Positions 24,515 through 31,989 of a stretch of 45,953 bases of DNA are shown here, one piece after another. The notes below the pieces were generated by a model that saw nothing but the letters and a program-made list of their open reading frames with translations, did not search any database and was not told the origin of the DNA. Numbering within the stretch: position 1 is the stretch's first letter; the number at the start of each line of letters is the position of its first letter. The stretch is from JBKPNZ01 sp046732895 (GTDB lineage Bacteria; Actinomycetota; Thermoleophilia; Solirubrobacterales; 70-9). The position numbers were made by a program, and so were the translations under genes. Where the stretch lies: contig JBKPNZ010000037.1 of assembly GCA_046732895.1 (NCBI GenBank), forward strand, positions 1 through 45,953, given 5' to 3'.

Positions 24515-25818
24515 CCCGGAAGCGCCTCGAGGCGCGCCAGCACCTCGGGCACGTGCTCGAGGTACGGCTCGAAACCAAGGCCGGCCACCTCCTCGGCTAC
24601 GCCTGCGGGGGTATCCGGGTTTGCGGCAAGCCGCTCTGACAGCAGTTCCTTGAAGTCCGTTCCCTCATCCCACGCCCGCTGCGCCGACTCCTGCACGAGG
24701 CGATAGGCGTCGTCGCGGGTCATTCCGCCCTCGACAAGCGCGGTCAACGCGCGCTGGCTGAACAACGCGCCGTGGGTCAGCTCGAGGTTCTCGCGCATCC
24801 GCTCGGCCCGGATCGTCATCCCGCTCGCCACGCGGGTGGCGAGGTGCTGCATGTAGTCGGCCAGGGTCGTCGCGTCCGGCAGGACGACCCGCTCCGCGCC
24901 CGAGTGGGAGATGTCGCGCTCGTGCCAGAGGGCGACGTTCTCCAGCCCGGTCTGCGAGTAGCCGCGGAGGACACGGGCAAGCCCCGTGATCCGCTCGCTG
25001 AGGATCGGGTTGCGCTTGTGCGGCATTGCTGATGAGCCCTTCTGCCCTCCGCCGAACGGCTCCTCGACCTCGCGCACCTCGGTGCGCTGGAGGTTGCGCA
25101 CCTCCGTCGCGAATCGCTCCAGCCCGGCGCCGGCGAGGGCGATCTGGGCGAGGACGAGCGCGTGACGGTCGCGGGGGACGACCTGGGTCGAGGCGTCCTC
25201 GGCGCGCAGCGCAAGAGCGTCCATGACTCGCCGCTCGACTGGCGGAGGCACCGATGCATAGGTCCCGACCGCGCCGGAGAGCTTGCCGACCGCCGCCTGC
25301 TCGAACGCCGCCTCCAGGCGTTGGCGGTTGCGATCGGCCTCGAAGGCGAAGCCGGCAAGGCGCAGCCCGAAGGTCGTCGGCTCAGCGTGGACCCCGTGGG
25401 TACGCCCGACGCACAGCGTGTCGCGGTGCTCGAGTGCGCGTTCAATCAGAGCATCGCGATAGGTGCGCGCACCGGCCACGACGATGGTTCCGGCCTCGCG
25501 AAGCTGCAACGCCAGGGCAGTGTCGAGCACATCCGAGGAGGTGAGCCCGTAGTGGAGCCACCGGCCCTCCTCGCCGATCGAGCTCGCGACCACGTCGACG
25601 AAGGCGGCGACATCGTGGCCGGTCGTGCGCTCGCGCTCCTTGACGGCGTCCACGGTGAATGACGCGCGCTCGCGGCAGGCCGCGGCGGCCGCGGCGGGAA
25701 CGGCCCCTTCCGCCGCCCAGGCATCCAGAGCGGCAAGCTCGACCTCGAGCCAGGCCGCCATGCGCCGCTCATCGGTCCAAACGCCGCCGATCTCATCTCG
25801 GGTGTATCGGGCGATCAT
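24511..25818 (-). CDS. purB: Adenylosuccinate lyase PurB
   Basis: Cleaves fumarate from SAICAR and from adenylosuccinate, two steps of purine synthesis. 435 aa, fumarase/aspartase superfamily. Visible blocks are RYTRDEIGGVWTDERRMAAW, ERTTGHDVAAFV (first conserved region), YGLTSSDVLDTA, RTHGVHAEPTTFG with the general-acid His, and the signature GSSAMPHKRNP in the mobile catalytic loop. Length and order are standard. It follows purE by 58 bp; no strong ribosome site precedes the ATG at 25818. After it the purine order breaks, with csoR and ST genes before purC. Confidence 0.98.
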   Translation of the reverse strand: MIARYTRDEIGGVWTDERRMAAWLEVELAALDAWAAEGAVPAAAAAACRERASFTVDAVKERERTTGHDVAAFVDVVASSIGEEGRWLHYGLTSSDVLDTALALQLREAGTIVVAGARTYRDALIERALEHRDTLCVGRTHGVHAEPTTFGLRLAGFAFEADRNRQRLEAAFEQAAVGKLSGAVGTYASVPPPVERRVMDALALRAEDASTQVVPRDRHALVLAQIALAGAGLERFATEVRNLQRTEVREVEEPFGGGQKGSSAMPHKRNPILSERITGLARVLRGYSQTGLENVALWHERDISHSGAERVVLPDATTLADYMQHLATRVASGMTIRAERMRENLELTHGALFSQRALTALVEGGMTRDDAYRLVQESAQRAWDEGTDFKELLSERLAANPDTPAGVAEEVAGLGFEPYLEHVPEVLARLEALPG

Positions 25819-25876
25819 CTGAACGCAAACCCTGACACCCCCGGAGGCGAAGCCCAGGACGTGGCAGGCATCTGTG

Positions 25877-26338
25877 TCACGCGTTGATTATGCGGGCCGC
25901 CAGCAACCCGGCGTTCTTGGCGCCGTCGATGGCGACGCAGCCGACGGGAACGCCGGGGGGCATCTGCACCGCGGAGAGCAGGGCGTCCAGGCCGCCGAGG
26001 TTCTTTCCTGAGATCGGCACGCCGATCACGGGCAGGTCGGAGTGAGCCGCGGCGACCCCGGGAAGGGCCGCCGACATGCCGGCGCCCGCGATGATCACCT
26101 TGAGCCCGCGCATGCGCGCGTTCTGGCAATAGTCGCGGACCGTGTCCGGATCGCGGTGGGCGCTCATCACCCGCACCTCGTAGCGGATGCCGGCCTCCTG
26201 GAGGGCCTCGCCGGCGGGCTGCATCTTGGGCTTGTCGTTCTTCGACCCCATGATGATCCCGACGAGCGGCGCGTCGACCTCGATCTCGCCGAAGGCAACC
26301 TCGACCTCGGGCATCGTCTGCGTCCCTGTCTCGCTCAT
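25877..26338 (-). CDS. purE: N5-carboxyaminoimidazole ribonucleotide mutase PurE
   Basis: Converts N5-CAIR to CAIR. 153 aa, with core GSKND, SAHRDPDTV, AGAGMSAALPGVAAAHSDLPVIGVP and GKNLGGLDALLSAVQMPPGVPVG. SAHR rather than SAHK points to the class I (PurK-dependent) type. The phosphate-loop consensus GSxSDW reads GSKNDK: Asn replaces the second Ser and Lys the Trp. An acidic N-terminal extension of about 24 residues precedes the domain. Partner purK is not in the window. It starts 15 bp after purD, so the two are co-transcribed. Confidence 0.95.
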   Translation of the reverse strand: MSETGTQTMPEVEVAFGEIEVDAPLVGIIMGSKNDKPKMQPAGEALQEAGIRYEVRVMSAHRDPDTVRDYCQNARMRGLKVIIAGAGMSAALPGVAAAHSDLPVIGVPISGKNLGGLDALLSAVQMPPGVPVGCVAIDGAKNAGLLAARIINA

Positions 26339-26353
26339 CCTCTCCCTTCCATT

Positions 26354-27637
26354 TCAGGCGGCCGCGACGCGCTCCACAGCGCGCGCGGCGATGTCGCTGC
26401 GCAGCTGCATTCCATCGAAGTGGATCAGCCGCGCCGCATCGTAGGCGCGGGTGCGGGCGGCCTCCGGCGTCGGCCCCAGGGCAGTCACGTTGAGGACACG
26501 TCCACCTGCGGTCACGAGGCGCCCATCCGCGTCGCGGGCCGTACCGGCATGGCTGACCTCGACGCCATCGAGGGCCTCGGCGGCCTCGACTCCCTCGATC
26601 ACGTCCCCCTTGGATGAGGAGGCGGGGTAGCCCGCGGAAGCGAGCACGACGGTCACCGCCCAGTCGTCGCCGAAGCTGGGCTCGGTGCCGGCGAGGCCGC
26701 CCGGCTCGCGCGCCGCCTCGAACAGGTCCACGATGTCCGAGCGCAAGCGGGGCAGCACGGCCTGGGTCTCGGGATCGCCGAAGCGGCAGTTGTACTCGAG
26801 CACCTTGGGCCCAGCATCGGTCAACATCAACCCGGCATAGAGAACTCCGTGATAGGGAACGCCGCGGGTCCGCATGACGGAGACGATCGGCTCATGGACG
26901 GTCGCGGCGAGTTCGTGGACGCGCGCGGGGTCGAAGCCGGGAACCGGGGAGTAGCTCCCCATCCCGCCCGTGTTCGGGCCCTCGTCGTCGTCGAAGATGC
27001 GCTTGTAGTCCTGGGCGGGGGCCAGCGGCACGACGTTCTCTCCGTCGCACAGCGCAAGCAGGGAGAGCTCCTCGCCCTCGAGGTGCTCCTCGAGCACGAC
27101 CTCGGTCGCGCCGAAGCGCTCCTCCACGAAGAAGACCTTTACGGCCTCGCGCGCCTCGCCCTCCGAGGTGGCGATGATCACGCCCTTCCCCGCCGCCAGC
27201 CCGTCGGCTTTCAGGACGGCGGGATAGGAGGTCCGCTCCAGATGCTCGAGGGCCTCGGTGTGGCTGCGAAGGACCGTGTGCGCTCCGGTGGGCACCCCGG
27301 CTTCAGCCATCAGCTCCTTCGCGTAGACCTTGGAGCCCTCGATCCGGGCCGCCTCGGCGCCCGGCCCGAAGGCGGCGACCCCCGCGGCCTCGAGTGCGTC
27401 AGCCAGTCCGGCGACAAGGGGGGCCTCGGGACCGACGACAACCAGATCCACGGACTCGGCCACGGCCGCGTCGACCAGAGCGTGAACGTCTGAGGCACCC
27501 ACGTCGAGAGGGCGTGCATCCGCCGCGATCCCCGCGTTACCGGGGGCGCACAGCAACTCGGGCGCCCGGGCCGAGCGGGCCAGGGCACGGACAATTGCGT
27601 GCTCGCGCCCTCCCGCGCCTACGACGAGAATCCTCAT
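26354..27637 (-). CDS. purD: Phosphoribosylamine-glycine ligase PurD
   Basis: Ligates glycine to phosphoribosylamine with ATP. 427 aa, ATP-grasp fold. It opens MRILVVGAGGREHAI, followed by CAPGNAGIA, VVGPEAPLVAGL, the ATP-grasp segment LKADGLAAGKGV, the acidic stretch VVLEEHLEGEELS, and PNTGGMGSYSPVP. VLEYNCRFGDPETQ carries the Mg-binding Glu/Asn pair. Normal length. It is the first purine gene here, 19 bp after the GYD-domain gene, which may be read with it. Confidence 0.98.
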   Translation of the reverse strand: MRILVVGAGGREHAIVRALARSARAPELLCAPGNAGIAADARPLDVGASDVHALVDAAVAESVDLVVVGPEAPLVAGLADALEAAGVAAFGPGAEAARIEGSKVYAKELMAEAGVPTGAHTVLRSHTEALEHLERTSYPAVLKADGLAAGKGVIIATSEGEAREAVKVFFVEERFGATEVVLEEHLEGEELSLLALCDGENVVPLAPAQDYKRIFDDDEGPNTGGMGSYSPVPGFDPARVHELAATVHEPIVSVMRTRGVPYHGVLYAGLMLTDAGPKVLEYNCRFGDPETQAVLPRLRSDIVDLFEAAREPGGLAGTEPSFGDDWAVTVVLASAGYPASSSKGDVIEGVEAAEALDGVEVSHAGTARDADGRLVTAGGRVLNVTALGPTPEAARTRAYDAARLIHFDGMQLRSDIAARAVERVAAA

Positions 27638-27656
27638 CGGCCGCCCGGAGCTGCGC

Positions 27657-27938
27657 TCAAAGGCTCTTCGTGAAGGCCTCGGCCTCGAGCGCCGTGAGGG
27701 TCTCGTTGGTGACGGTGCCGCGCGAACCCATCTCGATCGAGAGCTTCGCCATGGTCTGCTCGTCAGGCGCCTCGATCACGGTGACGAAGTCGTACTCACC
27801 GAGCGTGGCCCACTGGCTCAAGACCTGGACGCCGAGCTGCTCGACCTCTTTGTTGACCTCGTGCACCCGCCCCGGGTTGTTCTTCAGCGACTTGACACCG
27901 TCCGACGTGAGCTTCGTGAGCATGATGTAGGTCGGCAT
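27657..27938 (-). CDS. GYD-domain (ferredoxin-like dimeric) small protein
   Basis: 93 aa, MPTYIMLTKLTSDGVKSLKN at the start and LGEYDFVTVIEAPDE in the middle, the GYD-family signature. The fold is predicted alpha/beta dimeric ferredoxin-like; the family has no firm biochemical role. The ATG at 27938 is fixed by an excellent ribosome site (AAGGAGGG on the minus strand, 27943-27950), one of few strong ones in the window. The longer open frame upstream is spurious. It precedes purD by 19 bp. Confidence 0.9.
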   Translation of the reverse strand: MPTYIMLTKLTSDGVKSLKNNPGRVHEVNKEVEQLGVQVLSQWATLGEYDFVTVIEAPDEQTMAKLSIEMGSRGTVTNETLTALEAEAFTKSL

Positions 27939-28053
27939 TTGGCCCTCCTTCCTCGCTTGCCTCACCACTCTATGCGGCGGGGCCGGCACCGGGGGAAGAT
28001 GTCGTCGTGATTCGCCGAATCGCGACTCGCGGGCGCGGGTAGACGGATCGCAG

Positions 28054-28716
28054 ATGCGAAAGCTCCGGCCCCTGCAGCTGAAGGCGTGGACCCTGCCCTT
28101 CATCGTGCTCGCCCTCGTAGGCCCGCCGGTCGCCGGTTTCGCCATCGGCGGTCCGCCGGCCGGGCTCGCGATCGGCGCACTCGCGGTGGCCGTTCTCGTG
28201 ATCGCGGCAGCGCTCATGCGCTTCGACGAGCCGATCGAGGTCGGTCGGGCCCCGCCAGATCGCTTCCTGCTCTTGGTCGTTGCGCTCGTCGCGGTCGAGG
28301 ACCCCGGGGTGGCCGAGTCGATCGCCGGAATCGCGCGGGCAGGCGCGGGGGCGACAGCCGGAGCCGGCGAGCGCATCCCTGACGTGCTCGTTCTCGCCCC
28401 CGCGTTGAACACGCGCGTTGCCCATTGGCTGAGCGACGTCGGCGCCGCCCGCTTCGACGCCCAGCGCCGGCTCGCGCTTTCGGTCGGGACGCTCTCGCTC
28501 AGCGGCCTCGAGGCCCGCGGGCAGGTCGGCGACTCTGATGTCGTCCAGGCGATCGAGGACACCCTGCGCACGTTCGCGGCTCAGGAGGTCGTCTTCGTCA
28601 GTGCCCCTGGTGAGGCCGCCGGGGCGGTCGCCGACGTGCGCCGGCGCCTGGATCGGCCGATCCGCGTGGTCGAGCCGCAGGCCGGTCAGGCGACGAGCTC
28701 GAGCAGCCCGGCGTAG
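28054..28716 (+). CDS. Small membrane protein with C-terminal soluble domain
   Basis: 220 aa, family not recognised. Residues 13-55 form two probable membrane helices separated by GGPPAG; the remainder is soluble. The soluble part has alternating strands and helices, PDVLVLAPALNTRVAHWLSD and EVVFVSAPGEAAGAVADV, which recalls a universal-stress or nucleotide-binding type fold, but I see no diagnostic motif. It is the only gene on this strand between purD and 29838. Its 3' end overlaps the convergent GT4 by 31 bp. Confidence 0.7.
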   Translation: MRKLRPLQLKAWTLPFIVLALVGPPVAGFAIGGPPAGLAIGALAVAVLVIAAALMRFDEPIEVGRAPPDRFLLLVVALVAVEDPGVAESIAGIARAGAGATAGAGERIPDVLVLAPALNTRVAHWLSDVGAARFDAQRRLALSVGTLSLSGLEARGQVGDSDVVQAIEDTLRTFAAQEVVFVSAPGEAAGAVADVRRRLDRPIRVVEPQAGQATSSSSPA

Positions 28717-29765
28717 CCCGCGACGGTCTGCTCCCACGCGAGCTCGTCCCGCCGCCGCCGAGCGCCCTCGGTGAGCTTGGCTCGCTCCTGCGGGTCGGCG
28801 AGGCGCTCGATCGCCCGACGGAGATCCCGCGGGCTGACGTCGACGGCCGGGATGCCCGAGCTCGCTTCGCCGTTCTGCGAGCTCGGCACGAGCAGGCCGT
28901 TCACGCCGTCCGCGATCACCTCGTTCATCGGCGGGAAGTCGTTCGTGATGACCGGCATGCCGAACGCCATCGCCTCGTAGAGGTGAAGGCCAAGGCCCTC
29001 CCACCGGCTGGGCGCCAGGCAGACGTCGGCTGACGCGAAGCGCCGCAGATGCTCGGCCGTAGGCTGATCCTCGAGGATGAACTCGATCCGGGAATCGCGT
29101 TCCGCCGCACGCTCAAGCCGCCGGCGCTTGCGTTCCACCTGCGCCTTGACGACCAGGCGCAGGTCGTCCCCTCGGGCCTTCTGGAAGCCCTTGAGGACCT
29201 CGTCGATCGGCTTGCGCTTCGACAAGAAGCCGCCGGGATAGAAGTATGTGACCACCCCCTCGTCCGAGGGCGAATCCGCGAACTCCAACAATTCCGGGTG
29301 GATGCCCCACTGCACGCGTGGGCTCTCGATGCCGAAGCCGGCGTAGCGCTCCTGTTCGCAGGCGGTGAGGGAGTAGATGACGTCGAGGGCTTCCTTAGCG
29401 GGACCAGAGTCGGCCGCCGAGAACTGCTCCCAGACGAACCGGCCGATCGTGCGCACGCCGCTGCGCCGGAGCTCGCTGATCCCCTCGAAACCGTAATTCT
29501 GATCGAAGAACGCCACCTCCAGCGCGTTCGCCTTGGCCCAGTCGAGGTACTCGTGCGTCGGGATCTCGTAGGCGGACGCCTCGGTGATGCCCGGTTGGTC
29601 CCAGACGTCGCCGCGATCGACGAACGCGGACCGGATGTTGGTCTCGGTCGTCGGCCGGGCGAGCACGAATGTCTCGTGGCCGAGGCCAGTCAGCGCCGAG
29701 CGGAGCTGTCGTGAGACAACGGCCTGGCCCCGGTTGAACCAGTAGGAGACGATTCCGATGCGCAT
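28686..29765 (-). CDS. Glycosyltransferase family 4 protein
   Basis: 359 aa, paralogue of 11214-12299. It starts MRIGIVSYWFNRGQAVVSRQ and keeps FYPGGFLSKRKPIDEVLKGF, LRLVVKAQ, DQPTAEHLRRFASADVCLAP, the E-x7-E motif EGLGLHLYE and NDFPPMNEVIADGVNGLL. The ATG at 29765 gives an N-terminus aligned with the paralogue; the open frame to 30272 merely covers the divergent ST. CATACT about 10 nt before the ATG is a possible -10 box. Together with the divergent ST at 29838 it forms a two-gene GT/ST module around a GC-rich palindrome. Confidence 0.92.
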   Translation of the reverse strand: MRIGIVSYWFNRGQAVVSRQLRSALTGLGHETFVLARPTTETNIRSAFVDRGDVWDQPGITEASAYEIPTHEYLDWAKANALEVAFFDQNYGFEGISELRRSGVRTIGRFVWEQFSAADSGPAKEALDVIYSLTACEQERYAGFGIESPRVQWGIHPELLEFADSPSDEGVVTYFYPGGFLSKRKPIDEVLKGFQKARGDDLRLVVKAQVERKRRRLERAAERDSRIEFILEDQPTAEHLRRFASADVCLAPSRWEGLGLHLYEAMAFGMPVITNDFPPMNEVIADGVNGLLVPSSQNGEASSGIPAVDVSPRDLRRAIERLADPQERAKLTEGARRRRDELAWEQTVAGYAGLLELVA

Positions 29766-29788
29766 CGGCGGCGAGTATGCCTGAGCGC

Positions 29789-29807
29789 CGGCCGCGGCCC
29801 GCGGCCG
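29789..29807. promoter_or_regulatory. 19-nt GC palindrome between divergent GT4 and ST genes
   Basis: CGGCCGCGG-C-CCGCGGCCG is a perfect 9+1+9 inverted repeat in the 72-bp spacer between the GT4 (start 29765, minus) and the ST (start 29838, plus). Its centred position between two divergent starts is that of an operator. GC-only palindromes also arise easily in DNA of this composition. Confidence 0.35.
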
Positions 29808-29837
29808 CTCGGCAGCACTCTGCCAGACTCCGAGCGC

Positions 29838-30767
29838 GTGCGCGCCCCGTTCCGAAGGCAGCAACCCGAGCAGAAGCCGAAGCGCTTCCCTGCCCCGTTC
29901 ATCGTCGGCGTGAGCCGGTCGGGGACGACGCTCCTGCGCCTGATGCTCGATGCGCATCCCGAGCTCACGATCCCACCCGAGACTCATTTCTTCTCCGACG
30001 TAGCCCGGGCCTGCCGCGCCGGCGCGACGGCGGAGGAGCTCATCGCGCTCCTCACGAGCCAGCGGCGCTGGGGTGACTTCCAGCTCGATGCCGATGAGCT
30101 GCTCGGACGGCTCCGGGCCAAGGAGGAGCCAGGGCCGCGATTCGTCCTCAGGTCGTTCTACGAGCTCTACGCCGAGCGCCAGGGGAAGCCGCGTTGGGGC
30201 GATAAGACGCCGGGGTACGCGGAGCGGATCAAGCGGATCAACCAGGTGCTTCCCGAGTCGCGGTTCGTTCACCTGATCCGCGACGGGCGCGATGCGGCTC
30301 TCTCACGCGCACGGCGCGCGCACAAGGCTGAGCCGATCGAGGTTGCCGCCAGTCGCTGGAAGCGGCGGATCCTCAAGGCGCGCGAGCAGGGCGCCCAGGT
30401 GGAGCACTATCTCGAACTCCGCTACGAGGATCTCGTGGCCGAGCCCGAGGCGGAGGTCCGCCGCGTGTGTGAGCTGATCGAGCTCGACTTCGACCCGGTC
30501 ATGCTGCGCTATCACGAGCATGCGTCGGAGCGGATGTCCGAGCTCGACCGCGACCTGGAGGCCGAGAGCGGCAAGCGCGCACGGCCGGCGGAGGCGCGCC
30601 GTCGCAGCCACGAGCTTGCCGTGAAGCCCCCGACCACCGAGGGCATCGGGCGGTGGCGGGCCGAGATGAGCGATCCGGACAAGGCGCGCTTCGAAGCCGA
30701 GGCCGGCGACCTTCTGGCCGAACTCGGCTACGAGCCAGCCGGAACGCCGAGCGCGGCGCGGAGCTGA
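29838..30767 (+). CDS. PAPS-dependent sulfotransferase family protein (tandem family), inverted copy
   Basis: A 309-aa tandem-family member, the only ST on the plus strand. GVSRSGTTLLRLMLDAHPEL, WGDKTPGY and LIRDGRDAALS are intact, followed by YLELRYEDLVAEPE. The start is GTG 29838 (MRAPFRRQQPEQ). Its last bases overlap a remnant of a sugar epimerase on the other strand, whose homology stops just 15 bp past this gene's stop codon. That suggests this gene's arrival or inversion broke the epimerase. Confidence 0.9.
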   Translation: MRAPFRRQQPEQKPKRFPAPFIVGVSRSGTTLLRLMLDAHPELTIPPETHFFSDVARACRAGATAEELIALLTSQRRWGDFQLDADELLGRLRAKEEPGPRFVLRSFYELYAERQGKPRWGDKTPGYAERIKRINQVLPESRFVHLIRDGRDAALSRARRAHKAEPIEVAASRWKRRILKAREQGAQVEHYLELRYEDLVAEPEAEVRRVCELIELDFDPVMLRYHEHASERMSELDRDLEAESGKRARPAEARRRSHELAVKPPTTEGIGRWRAEMSDPDKARFEAEAGDLLAELGYEPAGTPSAARS

Positions 30768-31054
30768 CCGGGTGGCTCCGAACCCCAGCCGGCCCGCGCG
30801 CCCGGCTGCGCCGCCAGATGGAAGATGACCTGCGCACCCTCGAGCGCCGCATCGAGATCAGCCTCGTTCAGGTCTTCCTCGACGGCATCGAACCCGCCGT
30901 AGCCGCTGAGCGCATCCAGTCGGCGGCGCTTCTGCTGCGGGTCGTAGTAGTCGGAGAGGCGGTCGATCCCGCGGACCTCCCATCCCTCCCCCAGCAGCCG
31001 CTCGGCGAGGCGGGAGCCGATGAACCCGGCGGCGCCGGTGACGATCGCCCGCAT
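30728..31054 (-). pseudogene. Truncated NAD-dependent sugar epimerase/dehydratase
   Basis: The first 91 residues are a good short-chain dehydrogenase/epimerase N-terminus: MRAIVTGAAGFIGSRLAERL with the TGxxGFIG dinucleotide motif, GIDRLSDYY, and VIFHLAAQPGARAGWG. After Gly91 (about 30782) the sequence stops matching the family and ends at residue 108, where about 300 are expected. The catalytic YxxxK and the sugar-binding half are missing. The breakpoint is within 15 bp of the convergent ST stop. It follows the sulfatase-ST pair on the same strand and may once have supplied a sugar nucleotide to the locus. Confidence 0.85.
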
Positions 31055-31091
31055 CAGGCGCGGAAGGGTACGACCCCGATCCGTCCCGCCG

Positions 31092-31988
31092 TCAGGCGGT
31101 CGATCCGACGGGGTAGCCGAGCTCGCTCAGAAGCTCGCCTGCCTCCGCTTCGAAGGCCTCCCGATCGCTTGCCGGCATCTCGGTTCGCCAGCGAGCGATT
31201 CGGCTCGCTTCGGGCGGGCGCGTGGTCATCGCGTGCGCCGCGCGGCGGCCGGCTGCCGGGCGGACGTCGTCACCGCCACGCTGCGCGTCGCCGAGCTCAG
31301 CGAGCCGCTCCCCGGCTCGCTCGTGGTAGGTGAGCATCACCGGGTCGTAGTCGAGCCTGATCAGCTCACAGATCTGTCGCAGATGTGGCTCGGGATCCTC
31401 GACGAGCGCCTCGTAGCGCATCTCGACGTAGCGGTCGATTCGCCGGGCCTGCTTGCGTGCCCGCTCGATGCGCCGCCGCCACGTCCGAGCTGACTCGGCC
31501 GCAGGCCGGCCCGAGCGGTCCGACTTTGACAGGGCAACGTCGCGGCCGTCGCGGACCAGGTGAACGAACGTTGCCTCGGGAAGCACGGCGGCGATCGGGC
31601 GCATCTTCGTGAGGTATTTGGGGGTCTTGTCGCCGAAGCGCGTCTTGCCGTGACGCTCGGCGTAGTGACGGTAAAAGGCGCGCAGGGCGTCCCCGGTCTG
31701 GTCGATGCCGCGTTCCTCGAGCCGCGCGCGCAGCTCCGCGGCATCGATGTGGAAGTCGCCCCAGCGCCGATGAGCGCTGACCAGCTGGACGAAGCGCTCA
31801 CGGTCGAACCCGCCCTTGAGCCTGCGGGCGACCTGTGGGATGAAGTGCGTCTCCGGTGGGATGGCGAGCTCCGGATGCGCGTCGAGCATCATCCGCAGCA
31901 GGGTCGTCCCCGAACGGCCGACGCCGACGATGAATGGGGCGGGCGGCTCGCTGCGCTTCCGGCCGAGACGGAGCTTCACGTCCCGCAC
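31092..31988 (-). CDS. PAPS-dependent sulfotransferase family protein (tandem family)
   Basis: A 298-aa tandem-family member paired with the upstream sulfatase. GVGRSGTTLLRMMLDAHP, FGDKTPKY (Phe for the usual Trp) and LVRDGRDVALSKS are visible. A GTG at 31988 starts just past the sulfatase stop; a GTG at 31979, three codons on, is also possible. The long open frame to 32534 is a shadow of the sulfatase. In the left half of the locus an ST precedes a sulfatase, whereas here the sulfatase comes first. Confidence 0.88.
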   Translation of the reverse strand: MRDVKLRLGRKRSEPPAPFIVGVGRSGTTLLRMMLDAHPELAIPPETHFIPQVARRLKGGFDRERFVQLVSAHRRWGDFHIDAAELRARLEERGIDQTGDALRAFYRHYAERHGKTRFGDKTPKYLTKMRPIAAVLPEATFVHLVRDGRDVALSKSDRSGRPAAESARTWRRRIERARKQARRIDRYVEMRYEALVEDPEPHLRQICELIRLDYDPVMLTYHERAGERLAELGDAQRGGDDVRPAAGRRAAHAMTTRPPEASRIARWRTEMPASDREAFEAEAGELLSELGYPVGSTA

Positions 31989-31989
31989 G

